A DNA stretch of 64,000 nucleotides from Sphaerisporangium album (GTDB taxonomy: Bacteria > Actinomycetota > Actinomycetes > Streptosporangiales > Streptosporangiaceae). This document shows, one piece after another, positions 1-8,188 of this stretch. The DNA is taken from the NCBI RefSeq assembly GCF_003323745.1, contig NZ_QOIL01000028.1, positions 69,963-133,962 on the forward strand. Direction: 5' to 3'. The position numbers and the translations under genes were made by a program. The notes beneath the pieces are model-generated. The model was not told the origin of the DNA, made no database searches, and worked only from the letters and a program-made list of their open reading frames with translations. How positions within the stretch are numbered: the first letter of the stretch is position 1; each line of letters starts with the position of its first letter.

Positions 1-733
1 TGTCGCGGTGCTTCTCCAGCTCCCCGAGCATCCTCTCGGACGCCGACCGCCCCTTGTCGATCTTACGGAGCACGCCGCCCAGCAGGCCGCCGGCCAGGGG
101 GCTCCACGGGATCACGCCGAGCCCGTAGTCCTCACAGGCGGGCAGGACCTCCAGCTCGACCTGGCGGACGAGCAGGTTGTAGTGCGACTGCTCGGAGACC
201 AGGCCGGTGAACGGGCGCCGCTTGGCCGTCTCCTGCGCCTTGGCGATGTGCCACCCGGCGAAGTTGGACGAACCCGCGTAAATAATCTTGCCCTGCTGGC
301 GGAGGACCTCCATGGCCTCCCAGATCTCGTCGAACGGGGTGCTCCGGTCGACGTGGTGCATCTGGTAGAGGTCGATGTAGTCCGTCTGCAGCCGCTTGAG
401 CGAGGCGTCACACGCCCGGCGGATGTTCAGCGCGGACAGGAAGGTCTCGTTGGGCCAGTCGCCCATCGAGCCGTACAGCTTGGTGGCGATGACCGTCTTC
501 TCCCGGCGCCCGCCGCCCTTGGCGAACCACCGTCCGACGATCTGCTCGGTTACTCCCTCACCTTTCTTCCAGCCGTAGACGTTTGCCGTGTCGAAGAAGT
601 TGATGCCCAGGTCATGAGCCTTGTCCATGATGGCGAACGAGTCCTCTTCCGAGGTCTCGGGCCCGAAGTTCATGGTGCCCAGGCACAGGCGGCTCACGGA
701 AAGACCGGCGCGTCCGAGGTGTGCGTAATCCAT
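1..733 (-). CDS. Aldo/keto reductase (partial, C-terminus beyond left edge)
   Basis: NADPH-dependent oxidoreductase of the aldo/keto reductase superfamily. Translating the minus strand from the ATG at 733 gives an open frame to the window edge (244 residues visible). It begins MDYAHLGRAGLSVSRLCLGT and carries the family's catalytic tetrad: Asp and Tyr in FFDTANVYG, Lys in VIATKLYG and His in LYQMHHVD. The later strands GLVSEQSHYNLL and LGVIPWSPLAGG are also typical. About 80 to 90 C-terminal residues are missing compared with the usual 320 to 330. A perfect 16-bp palindrome lies 19 bases upstream of the start and suggests MerR-type control. The substrate cannot be told from sequence. Confidence 0.93.
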   Translation of the reverse strand, partial: MDYAHLGRAGLSVSRLCLGTMNFGPETSEEDSFAIMDKAHDLGINFFDTANVYGWKKGEGVTEQIVGRWFAKGGGRREKTVIATKLYGSMGDWPNETFLSALNIRRACDASLKRLQTDYIDLYQMHHVDRSTPFDEIWEAMEVLRQQGKIIYAGSSNFAGWHIAKAQETAKRRPFTGLVSEQSHYNLLVRQVELEVLPACEDYGLGVIPWSPLAGGLLGGVLRKIDKGRSASERMLGELEKHRD

Positions 734-751
734 GAACCTCAGCCTAAGCAC

Positions 752-767
752 CTGGAGTGCACTCCAG
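752..767. promoter_or_regulatory. Perfect 16-bp palindrome, MerR-family-type operator
   Basis: CTGGAGTGCACTCCAG is a perfect palindrome upstream of the aldo/keto reductase start at 733. The GGAGTGCACTCC core resembles dyads that MerR-family regulators bind between the -35 and -10 elements of oxidoreductase genes. A TAGGCT -10-like hexamer follows on the minus strand. No merR gene is visible in the window, so the regulator would lie to the left or elsewhere. Confidence 0.55.
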
Positions 768-905
768 CCCAGCCGAAGAGCCGGGAAAGGCGTCGTACGT
801 CAGGAAGAAGCCCCGTGAGACGGTATCTCGACCACTCCTATCCCAACTCCAGCCCCGACCCGGTGCGGGCGGTCGAGCGCGGCTCGCCTGCTCACGGGGC
901 ATGAT

Positions 906-2045
906 GTGCCAATGGGGAGTAGACGGGTGGTCGTGACGGCGGGAGTGCTGGCGGCGCTCGCGTCCGTGCCGGCGGGGGGCGTCGCGGCGGCCTCCGCGTA
1001 CGCCGTGACGGGGGCGGACACGGAGGGCGTGAGGGGTGCCAGGGCCGGGGGGACGGACGCGGACCGCGCCGCGAAGGCCGGCGACGGCACCGAGCGGCTG
1101 CTGTTCCGCTTCAAGGACGCGCGCATCACCGAGTCCAGCGGCCTCGCCGTCTCGCCCACGCACAAGGACGTGTACTACACGCACAACGACAGCGGCTCCG
1201 GCCCGCAGTTCTACGCCGTCGGCCCCGACGGCCGCACGCTGGCGATGTTCACGGTCGCCGGGGCGGCGGCCCGCGACTGGGAGGCGATGGCCGCCTCGGT
1301 GGACCCGGCGACCGGGCAGAGCTTCCTCTGGTTCGCCGACATCGGCGACAACCTCAACGGCGGGTGGCCCGACTACTCGATCTACAAGGTGCCCGAGCCC
1401 AAGACGATGGCCGACGCGACCGTGCACGCGACGCGGTACCGCTTCCGGTACAAGGACGGCAACCGCAACGCCGAGGGCATCATGGTGCACCCGAAGACCG
1501 GGCGGCTGTACGTCGTGAGCAAGGAGTTCGCCGGGTCGATCTACGCGGCGCCCGCGAAGCTCCGCACGGACAAGGTCAACATCCTGCGCCGCGTCGGCCC
1601 GGCGCCGATCATGGCGACGGACGCCGCGTACGCCCCGGACGGGTCGAGCTTCGTGATCCGCACCTACTTCTCAGCCTCGCTCTACAAGGCGCCCGGCGAG
1701 CTGATCGGCCGCGTCTCGATGCCCGCGCTGGACCAGGCCGAGTCGATCACCTACACCCGCGACGGCAGGTCCCTGCTGACCGGCACGGAGGGGGCGTCCA
1801 GCCCGGTGTACTCGGTGCCGCTCCCGGCCTCGGCCATGCCCAGGCGGGCGGCGCCCACGCCCGCCCGCACCAGCGGCGGGCCGCCCCCGCGCGTGGCGGC
1901 GCCGCCGAACGCGTCGGCCTCGCACGCGGCGGCCGGCACGGGCGAAGGCGACGGCGGCGTCCCGGCCGGGGTCATCGCGCTGTGGCTGGGCGTGGCGCTG
2001 GGGGCGACGGGCATCATCGCGGTCGTGGCCCGCCGCGTCGGCTGA
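906..2045 (+). CDS. Secreted, C-terminally membrane-anchored beta-propeller-like protein
   Basis: Exported protein of 379 residues and unknown function. An N-terminal hydrophobic signal region (VVVTAGVLAALASVPAGGVAAASA) is followed by about 270 residues of repeating strand-turn units such as SSGLAVSPTHKDVYYTHNDS, DWEAMA, LWFADIGDN, NAEGIMVHPKTGRLYVVSK and DAAYAPDGSSFVIRTY, typical of beta-propeller folds related to esterase-like/phytase propellers. A proline/alanine-rich linker (about 310 to 350) precedes a C-terminal membrane segment (VIALWLGVALGATGIIAVVA) and RRVG tail, so the propeller probably faces the outside of the cell. The GTG at 906 is preferred over ATG 912 because GGGG lies six bases upstream. 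A strong terminator follows at 2108-2142. Confidence 0.82.
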   Translation: MPMGSRRVVVTAGVLAALASVPAGGVAAASAYAVTGADTEGVRGARAGGTDADRAAKAGDGTERLLFRFKDARITESSGLAVSPTHKDVYYTHNDSGSGPQFYAVGPDGRTLAMFTVAGAAARDWEAMAASVDPATGQSFLWFADIGDNLNGGWPDYSIYKVPEPKTMADATVHATRYRFRYKDGNRNAEGIMVHPKTGRLYVVSKEFAGSIYAAPAKLRTDKVNILRRVGPAPIMATDAAYAPDGSSFVIRTYFSASLYKAPGELIGRVSMPALDQAESITYTRDGRSLLTGTEGASSPVYSVPLPASAMPRRAAPTPARTSGGPPPRVAAPPNASASHAAAGTGEGDGGVPAGVIALWLGVALGATGIIAVVARRVG

Positions 2046-2107
2046 CCTTCAGGACCTGGCGCCGGCCCTCATCACGACGCCCGCGTCTGCCGAGACCTGA
2101 CACGGGA

Positions 2108-2142
2108 AGAGCCTGCCGGGCGGTGGTCCGCCGGCAGGCTCT
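2108..2142. terminator. Stem-loop terminator between convergent genes
   Basis: AGAGCCTGCCGG (2108-2119) pairs perfectly with CCGGCAGGCTCT (2131-2142) around an 11-base loop. It lies between the stop of the plus-strand propeller gene (2045) and the stop of the minus-strand secreted protein gene (2213), so it could end transcription from both sides. There is no clear T-tract, as is common in high-GC actinobacteria. Confidence 0.8.
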
Positions 2143-2212
2143 CATCCGTCCCGGCAGCTCTCGGCCGGGAGTCAGGTGGGCGCCATCACTGGATGCCACC
2201 CGATTGCGGGTG

Positions 2213-3442
2213 CTACCTCGCGGGGCGGGGGAGCGGTGCGGCCGCGGGGGGCAGAGGCGTGGCCGCGTGGGTGGACGACCACGGAGGCGCCTGCGGGCTG
2301 GTGGTCTGACCGGCCGGCTGCGCCGGGCTCGCCGGTCGTACCTGACCGGCGGGCTGGGCCGGGGTGGCCGGTTGAGCCGGGGTCGCCGGCTGCGGCGGCT
2401 TCACGGCCGGCTGCCCCGGGGTCGCCGGGGTGCCGATGTACGGCGGCAGGCCGGACGGGGCGGGCGGGGTGATCTGGTGCGGCGGCCTCACCGGGAGCTG
2501 CGCCGGGTTGGCCGGCGTCACGATGGGCGGCTGGCCCGGGCCGGGGGGCGCCACGACGGGCGGCTGGCCCGGGCCGGACGGCGCCACGACGGGCGGCTGG
2601 GCCGGGGTGGCCGGCTTCGCCGGTGCGGCCGGGGCCGGCGGCTGGACGCCCGGGTGCGCCGGGGTGCCGGGCCACGCCGGCTTGACGACGGGGACGCGGG
2701 GCGACAGCGGGAGCCCCAGCGCGTCGCACGCCTTCCGACCCGTCCTCGTCTTCGGGCACGGCGGCGTGCAGGAGACCTCGACCGAGTCGAGGAAGTTGCC
2801 GTAGCTCGGCGAGCCCGCGGCCGACGAGACCGACTCGATGGCGATCCGGGTCACCCTCTGCCCCTTGGGCACGCGGTAGATCCCGGTGTAGTGCCCCCAC
2901 TGGATGCCGCCGTCGGAGATGTCGCCCGAGGTCTGCCCGACCGGGACCTGGACGGCCTGCGCGGTCCGCGTGCCGATCTTGACGCGGATGACGTCCTTGT
3001 CGTCGGCGCTGGTGCTCCGGGCGCGGTGGGCGAGCCGCCACACCAGGACCGTCTTCGGGTTGGTGACGACGTCCTGGTAGAGCGTGGAGACCTGCGTCCC
3101 GTTGAGCTCGGCGAACTGCGTCCCGGTGTCGGCGGCGACCTCTCCGCCGTTGGCGCCGGCGTTGCCCGGTCCCCAGATCTCGATGGCGCGGTCGGTGGCG
3201 GTCGTGCGCCAGGCGGGGATGTCCGTCCTGAGGTTCCCGGCGTGGGCGAGCCCGCCGGGCTGCTCGAAACCGCCGTTGCCGGACACGCAGACGGGGGAGG
3301 CCGGTGGGATCTTGGGTGGCGCCGGGGACGCCGCGGCGGCGGCGGTTCCGAGCCCCGCGGTGGGGACCGCGACGAGTGCGGCGGCGGCGCCGAGAAGGAG
3401 GACACGCTGAGGCAGGGATACCAGAGCATGGGTTTCTTTCAT
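2213..3442 (-). CDS. Secreted protein with galactose-binding-like domain and Pro/Ala/Gln-rich tail
   Basis: Exported protein of 409 residues. Start ATG 3442 is supported by GAGGGG seven to twelve bases upstream. The signal peptide runs to about residue 38 (VLLLGAAAALVAVPTAGLGTAAAAA). Residues about 50 to 205 look like a jelly-roll carbohydrate-binding or DUF642-like domain: VSGNGGFEQP, DRAIEIWGPG, GTQFAELNG, STLYQDVVT, then a VEVSCTPPC segment with paired cysteines. The remaining half is low complexity, dominated by PAQP, PATP and GPGQPPVV repeats, a likely wall-spanning or glycosylated stalk. Function is unknown; cell-surface adhesion or polysaccharide binding is an inference. Confidence 0.8.
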   Translation of the reverse strand: MKETHALVSLPQRVLLLGAAAALVAVPTAGLGTAAAAASPAPPKIPPASPVCVSGNGGFEQPGGLAHAGNLRTDIPAWRTTATDRAIEIWGPGNAGANGGEVAADTGTQFAELNGTQVSTLYQDVVTNPKTVLVWRLAHRARSTSADDKDVIRVKIGTRTAQAVQVPVGQTSGDISDGGIQWGHYTGIYRVPKGQRVTRIAIESVSSAAGSPSYGNFLDSVEVSCTPPCPKTRTGRKACDALGLPLSPRVPVVKPAWPGTPAHPGVQPPAPAAPAKPATPAQPPVVAPSGPGQPPVVAPPGPGQPPIVTPANPAQLPVRPPHQITPPAPSGLPPYIGTPATPGQPAVKPPQPATPAQPATPAQPAGQVRPASPAQPAGQTTSPQAPPWSSTHAATPLPPAAAPLPRPAR

Positions 3443-3467
3443 GAATTTCCCCTCGTTCGGATGACTA

Positions 3468-3483
3468 CCCCGACAGGTCGGGG
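3468..3483. promoter_or_regulatory. Small hairpin in the 5' leader of the secreted protein gene
   Basis: CCCCGA-CAGG-TCGGGG forms a six-base-pair stem with a tetraloop about 26 bases upstream of the ATG at 3442, just before the ribosome binding site. A second dyad, CTCAAG (3564-3569) with CTTGAG (3575-3580), lies between this gene's leader and the stop of the upstream gene at 3599. Either could be a leader element or a terminator remnant; there is no match to a riboswitch consensus that I recognise. Confidence 0.3.
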
Positions 3484-3598
3484 CGAGCACGCCGCGAACA
3501 CCAGTACGAATCATGTCGGCGTGCCTGTCGAGGTATGCCCTGCTGAAACGCGAACTCCTGTGGCTCAAGTGAGTCTTGAGGCGGGCACACCCATGGTT

Positions 3599-3991
3599 TT
3601 ACCTGGGGGATCTTCTTTGTCCTGAGTCGTCCATGCGGGCGACGAACGGCTCCCCGCGCAGCGCCTGCTCGACGAGCTCGATCGAGGCGGCGAGCCGTAC
3701 CAGCCGGGGGCCTTCGCGGCGGTAGGCGGCCAGGACGGCCTCGATGGCGTGCGGCGGCAGGTGCTCCTTGAGCTCGACCGCGGCGGTGCGGTACCCGGCG
3801 CGGGCCGCCTCGACGGTGGCGGTCACGTGCTGGCGCGCCATGCGGGCGAGGGCGAGCGGGTGGCGGCGCAGCACTCCGTACGCCCGGTAGTCGGGCGGCA
3901 CCGCGTCGAGCAGCCAGGCCACCGCCGACGTCTCCCAGTCCGGGCTCCCTGGGGGGAGGACCTCGGACGGCCACCCGGGTGGAAGGTACAC
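3599..3991 (-). CDS. Conserved hypothetical protein, 130 aa
   Basis: Unrecognised soluble alpha-helical protein. It starts at GTG 3991 (MYLPPGWPSEVLPPG) and contains a central helical segment PPDYRAYGVLRRHPLALARMARQ followed by TVEAARAGYRTAAVELKEHLPP and a C-terminal helix pair. Third-position GC is consistent with real coding. Homologous short proteins of this kind occur in many actinobacteria without assigned function. It is transcribed away from lhgO, whose start lies 171 bases to the right, so the two share a divergent promoter region. Confidence 0.7.
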   Translation of the reverse strand: MYLPPGWPSEVLPPGSPDWETSAVAWLLDAVPPDYRAYGVLRRHPLALARMARQHVTATVEAARAGYRTAAVELKEHLPPHAIEAVLAAYRREGPRLVRLAASIELVEQALRGEPFVARMDDSGQRRSPR

Positions 3992-4162
3992 GTCGGGAAG
4001 TGTATCGAATGTCCGTTCGAGTTAGGGTATAGGTGATATGTCGGTTACGAAGATCCGGCGGGTTGCCCGGCGGCGGTGGGTCATCGGGGCGCCGCCCTCC
4101 GTACAGTCGGACATTTCACCCTGTCTGGCGCGAGCTTCCCAAACAAAGGAAAATGTCGACTT

Positions 4163-5347
4163 GTGACTGAGCGAATCGGCGTGATCGGCGCGGGCATCCT
4201 GGGGCTGGCGGTGGCCCGCGAGCTCGCCGCGCGCGGCGCCACGGTGACCGTCCTGGACAAGGAGGACCGCGTCGCCGCTCATCAGACCGGCCACAACAGC
4301 GGCGTCGTCCACGCGGGCATCTACTACGCGCCCGGCTCGCTCAAGGCGCGGCTGTGCAGGACCGGCGTCGCGCTGCTGCGCGAGTACTGCGCCGAACACC
4401 ACATCCCGTACGAAGAGGTCGGCAAGCTCGTCATCGCCTCGAACGGCGCCGAACGCGCCGGGCTGCGGCGCATCGCCGAACGCGCCCGCGAGAACGGCGT
4501 CCCCGACATCGCCGAGCTGGACGCCCTCGGCCTGCGCGAGGTCGAGCCGTACGCGGTCGGCGTGGGCGCCGTGCACTCGCCCCACACGGCCATCGCCGAC
4601 TTCCCCGCCGTCGCCCGCCGCCTCGCCGAGGACGTCACCGAGCAGGGTGGCTCCGTCCTGCTCGGCCACCCGGTGCGCGCGCTGCGCGAGACCGCCCGCG
4701 GGGTGGAGGTCCGCGCGGGCGAGGGACGGTTCGTCTTCGACCGGCTGATCTCGTGCGCGGGCCTAGGATCCGACCGCGTCGCCGCCATGGCCGGACAAGC
4801 AGGAGACGTCCGGATCATCCCGTTCCGCGGTGAGTACTACAAACTGACCGGCGGCGCCAAGGACCTCGTCCGCGGCCTCGTCTACCCCGTGCCCGACCCC
4901 CGCTACCCCTTCCTCGGCGTGCACCTCACCCGGCGCATCGACGGCGAGGTGCTCGTCGGGCCCAACGCCGTGCTCGCCCTCGCCCGCGAGGGATACACCT
5001 GGCGCGACGTGTCCGCCCGCGACCTGCGCGAGATCATGCTGTGGCCCGGCATGCGCAGGCTCGCCGCCCGGCACTGGAGGACCGGCGTCACCGAGGTGTA
5101 CGGCTCGCTGGTCAAGGGCGCGTTCCTCAAGGCCGCCCGCCGCTACGTGCCCACCCTGACGTCCCACGACCTCGTGCGGACCGCCGGGGGAGTGCGCGCG
5201 CAGGCCGTGTCCAGGGACGGCGGCCTCGTCGACGACTTCGTCGTGGACGTCCACGGACGGGTGATCCTCGTCCGCAACGCCCCCTCGCCCGGGGCCACGT
5301 CCAGCCTCGCGATCGCCCGGCACATCATGTCTTTCATCCACCCTTAA
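4163..5347 (+). CDS. lhgO: L-2-hydroxyglutarate oxidase
   Basis: FAD-dependent enzyme of 394 residues that oxidises L-2-hydroxyglutarate to 2-oxoglutarate. The N-terminus VTERIGVIGAGILGLAVARE is a dinucleotide-binding Rossmann motif (GxGxxG); the family signature QTGHNSGVVHAGIYYAPGS follows at about residues 42 to 60. C-terminal DAO-fold motifs include RGEYYKL, GVHLTRRIDGEVLVGPNA and GGVRAQAVSRDG. GTG 4163 was chosen because it directly precedes the conserved RIGVIGAG; AAAGGAAA lies upstream. A two-component system begins 23 bases downstream and may be co-transcribed. Confidence 0.9.
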   Translation: MTERIGVIGAGILGLAVARELAARGATVTVLDKEDRVAAHQTGHNSGVVHAGIYYAPGSLKARLCRTGVALLREYCAEHHIPYEEVGKLVIASNGAERAGLRRIAERARENGVPDIAELDALGLREVEPYAVGVGAVHSPHTAIADFPAVARRLAEDVTEQGGSVLLGHPVRALRETARGVEVRAGEGRFVFDRLISCAGLGSDRVAAMAGQAGDVRIIPFRGEYYKLTGGAKDLVRGLVYPVPDPRYPFLGVHLTRRIDGEVLVGPNAVLALAREGYTWRDVSARDLREIMLWPGMRRLAARHWRTGVTEVYGSLVKGAFLKAARRYVPTLTSHDLVRTAGGVRAQAVSRDGGLVDDFVVDVHGRVILVRNAPSPGATSSLAIARHIMSFIHP

Positions 5348-5370
5348 GCCGGTCGCGCCACTATAGGTAG

Positions 5371-6072
5371 GTGACCGAATCGTCTGAAGCCCGACTACTG
5401 ATCGTCGAGGACGACCCGAACATCCTCGAACTGCTCGCCGCCAGCCTGCGGTTCGCCGGATTCGAGGTCGCCACGGCCGCGAGCGGAACCGACGCGGTCG
5501 AGGCCGCCCAGCGCCACCGGCCCGATCTCATGGTCCTCGACGTCATGCTGCCGGACATGGACGGGTTCGACGTCGTACGACGCCTCCGCGGCGGCGGCGC
5601 GCACACGCCGGTGGTCTTCCTCACGGCCAGGGACGCCACCGAGGACAAGATCCGCGGCCTCACCCTCGGCGGGGACGACTACGTCACCAAGCCCTTCAGC
5701 CTCGAAGAGGTCATCGCGCGCATCCGCGCCGTACTACGCCGCACGGCGGGCGACTCGCAGGCGCCGCCGCCCCGGATGACCTTCGCCGACATCGAGCTCG
5801 ACGAGGAGAGCCACGAGGTGTGGCGGCACGGCAAGGTCATCCCGCTCTCGCCGACCGAGTTCAAGCTGCTGCGCTACTTCATGGCGAACGCCGGGCGGGT
5901 GCTGTCGAAGGCGCAGATCCTCGACCACGTGTGGGACTACGACTTCCGCGGCGACGCCGGCATCGTCGAATCGTACGTCTCGGTCCTGCGACGGAAGATC
6001 GACAACACCACCCCCCGCCTGATCCACACCCTCCGGGGCGTCGGCTACGTCCTCCGAACCCCACCCCGATGA
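5371..6072 (+). CDS. OmpR/PhoB-family response regulator (first system)
   Basis: Two-component response regulator of 233 residues. The receiver domain (about 8 to 120) has the acidic pair in LLIVEDDPN, the phospho-acceptor Asp in LMVLDVMLPDMDGF, Thr in VVFLTARD and Lys in DDYVTKPFS. The C-terminal winged helix (about 135 to 230) shows LSPTEFKLLRYFMANAGRV and VVESYVS-type recognition-helix context ending HTLRGVGYVLRTP. It overlaps the kinase gene by four bases (ATGA), so the pair is translationally coupled. It resembles mycobacterial MprA/TcrX-type regulators. A second, closely similar system lies at 15706-18457. Confidence 0.95.
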   Translation: MTESSEARLLIVEDDPNILELLAASLRFAGFEVATAASGTDAVEAAQRHRPDLMVLDVMLPDMDGFDVVRRLRGGGAHTPVVFLTARDATEDKIRGLTLGGDDYVTKPFSLEEVIARIRAVLRRTAGDSQAPPPRMTFADIELDEESHEVWRHGKVIPLSPTEFKLLRYFMANAGRVLSKAQILDHVWDYDFRGDAGIVESYVSVLRRKIDNTTPRLIHTLRGVGYVLRTPPR

Positions 6073-7733
6073 CCCCACCCCCGGCGCCTCCGCCGCCCAC
6101 CCCTGCCCCGGGTCCCATGCCCGCCGGCGCCCCCCTCCCCGTCCCGGGGTCCGTGCCCGCCTCGGGCCCGGGTCCTGCCCCCGTCCAGGGTTTCGCCGTC
6201 CCCATCCAGAGTCCCGTCCACGGCTCACACCCCAGGAGGACTCCGCGGGCCGTCCTCGCGTCCCTGTTCGCGCGTACGCCGCTGCGGGTCAAGCTGATCT
6301 CCGCCATGCTCGCCCTCGTCGCCATAGCGCTGGCGGGGATCGGCGTGAGCAGCGTGTCGGTCCTGCGCGGCTACCTCGTCGACCGCGTCGACCAGCAGCT
6401 CGACACCTGGGCGCACGACGTCGGACGGCGCCTGCAACGCCTCCCCGGACTCGGGCTCGGAAGCCGGGTGCCGCCCGACGGCCTGATCCAGGTCCGCGAC
6501 GCCGCCGGACGGGTCGTCGCCGAGGCCGTCGGGCTGGAGGCGGAGACCGCGCCCGAGCCCGTGCTGCCGTCCCCGCCCCCCGCCTCGGCGGTGGGCGCGT
6601 GGACGGTACCCGCCGCCACGGGAGGAGGAAGCTGGCGCGTCCGGATCGTCCCGATCGCGGGGATCGGTAGCGTCGTGATCGCGATCGACCTGAACTCGGT
6701 CGACCAGATCACCTCCCGCCTGGTCATGAGCGAGCTGCTCGGCGGCGGCGTCGTCATGGTCGTGCTCGCCGTGATGGGCGTGGTGATCGTCCGCAGGAGC
6801 CTGCGCCCGCTGGTCGAGATGGAGCACACCGCGGCGGCCATCGCGGCGGGCGAGCTCGGACGACGGGTGCCCGACCGCGACCCCCGCACGGAGGTCGGCA
6901 GCCTCGCCGCGTCCCTGAACGGCATGCTCGCCCAGATCGAGACCGCCTTCCGCGCCCGGGAGATCTCCGAGGCGGCGGCCAGGTCGTCCGAGGATCGCAT
7001 GCGGCGGTTCATCGCCGACGCCTCCCACGAACTGCGCACCCCGCTGACCTCCATCAGGGGCTACGCCGAGTTCTACCGGCACAACCCCGCGGGCGACCCT
7101 GCCCGGCTCATGCGCCGCGTGGAGGACGCCGCAGCCCGTATGGGCGTCCTCGTCGAGGACCTTCTCCTGCTCGCCCGCCTCGACCAGCAGCGCCCGCTCA
7201 CCATCAGTTCGGTCGACCTGCTAGCCCTCGCCTCCGAGGCCGTCCAGGACGCGCGCATCCTCGCGTCCGACCGCGACGTGGCCCTGGAGGTCGCGGGCGA
7301 AGTCGCCCCCATCGTCTCCGGCGACGAGGTACGCCTGCGCCAGGTCCTCGGCAACCTGATGACCAACGCGCTCACGCACACGCCCGCCGGCACGCCGATC
7401 CGCGTCCGAGCGGGCGCGAACACCACGACCGCGTTCGTGGAAGTGATCGACAAGGGCCCCGGCCTCACCCGCGACCAGGCCGAACGCGTCTTCGAACGCT
7501 TCTACCGCGCCGACCCCTCCCGATCCCGCACCGCCCCCCCTGCCGGCGGCGACCCGTCCGCGCGCCGTCCCGCCGGGGACGCTGACGGCGAGCCGGCGAC
7601 GAGAGGCACCGGCCTGGGCCTCGCCATCGTCGCCGCCCACGGCGGCACCGTAACCGTGGAAACAGCCATAGGCGCCGGCTCCACCTTCAGAGTCACCCTC
7701 CCCCTGTCCCCCGAAGTCTTTCCACCCTCTTGA
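6069..7733 (+). CDS. Sensor histidine kinase (first system), HAMP-HisKA-HATPase
   Basis: Membrane sensor kinase of 554 residues. A proline-rich cytoplasmic N-terminus (about 65 residues) leads to TM1 (LISAMLALVAIALAGIGVSS), an extracellular loop of about 130 residues, TM2 (LLGGGVVMVVLAVMGVVIV) and a HAMP linker (RRSLRPLVEMEHTAAAI). The H-box is FIADASHELRTPLTSIRG with the phosphorylated His; the N-box is LRQVLGNLMTNALTHTP; G1 is DKGPGL and the F-box is FERFYRAD. The G2 region reads GTGLGLAIVAAHGGTVTV, about four residues shorter than the usual GLGLxIVxxxVxxHGG, and is preceded by a 25-residue Ala/Gly/Arg insertion. Kinase competence therefore needs testing. Confidence 0.93.
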   Translation: MTPPPAPPPPTPAPGPMPAGAPLPVPGSVPASGPGPAPVQGFAVPIQSPVHGSHPRRTPRAVLASLFARTPLRVKLISAMLALVAIALAGIGVSSVSVLRGYLVDRVDQQLDTWAHDVGRRLQRLPGLGLGSRVPPDGLIQVRDAAGRVVAEAVGLEAETAPEPVLPSPPPASAVGAWTVPAATGGGSWRVRIVPIAGIGSVVIAIDLNSVDQITSRLVMSELLGGGVVMVVLAVMGVVIVRRSLRPLVEMEHTAAAIAAGELGRRVPDRDPRTEVGSLAASLNGMLAQIETAFRAREISEAAARSSEDRMRRFIADASHELRTPLTSIRGYAEFYRHNPAGDPARLMRRVEDAAARMGVLVEDLLLLARLDQQRPLTISSVDLLALASEAVQDARILASDRDVALEVAGEVAPIVSGDEVRLRQVLGNLMTNALTHTPAGTPIRVRAGANTTTAFVEVIDKGPGLTRDQAERVFERFYRADPSRSRTAPPAGGDPSARRPAGDADGEPATRGTGLGLAIVAAHGGTVTVETAIGAGSTFRVTLPLSPEVFPPS

Positions 7734-7930
7734 CGCCCCCCAAGATCCAGAAGCTCTGGTCGGCCGCACCCGGCCTGCTCGCCCGACGACCGCCTCGGCT
7801 TCACGATCACCGGGAGCTCCAGCCTCCCGATCCAACGATCCCGCGCTTGCCTGGCTTGTATGACCGAGGTGCCAAGCCATACGGCGACACGTCGGAGAGG
7901 CGCACACGGCAGCCAGGAGGAGTGAGCGTG

Positions 7931-8139
7931 ATGGGCGAGCGCAAGTCGTGGGCGGACAGAAGGGCGGAGATCATGGGCCGGCCAGGGGCCGGGGCCGCCT
8001 ATGAAGCGGCACGGATTCGCTTCGAGCTCGGTGAGGCGGTACGCCTTCGCCGTGAAGAACTGGGACTTACCCAGCGGAACTGGCGCGGCGCACAGGTCTC
8101 TAGCAGCCGGCGGTGGCCCGGTTCGAGGCGGGGGGCTGA
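7931..8139 (+). pseudogene. Decayed Xre/HigA-type antitoxin gene
   Basis: The reading frame from ATG 7931 encodes MGERKSWADRRAEIMG...FELGEAVRLRREELGLTQ, the N-terminus of a HigA-like antitoxin up to helix 2 of the helix-turn-helix. A one-base deletion in the run near 8075-8077 then breaks the frame. In the other frame the sequence continues as ELARRTGL, a TAG at 8101-8103 in place of the usual Ser codon, then QPAVARFEAGG. So the gene carries a frameshift and an in-frame stop and ends at FEAGG without its C-terminal third. No HigB toxin is visible next to it. Confidence 0.75.
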
Positions 8140-8188
8140 CTCATGATTGCAGGACTGCTGGACGCCGAACCGGCCGAAAACCGATTCG

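Noticed and set aside
1364..3625. A 753-residue plus-strand open frame spanning two genes
   Set aside because: It is Arg/Gly/Ala-rich in the way of shadow frames and overlaps two well-supported genes (propeller protein and secreted protein) on either strand.
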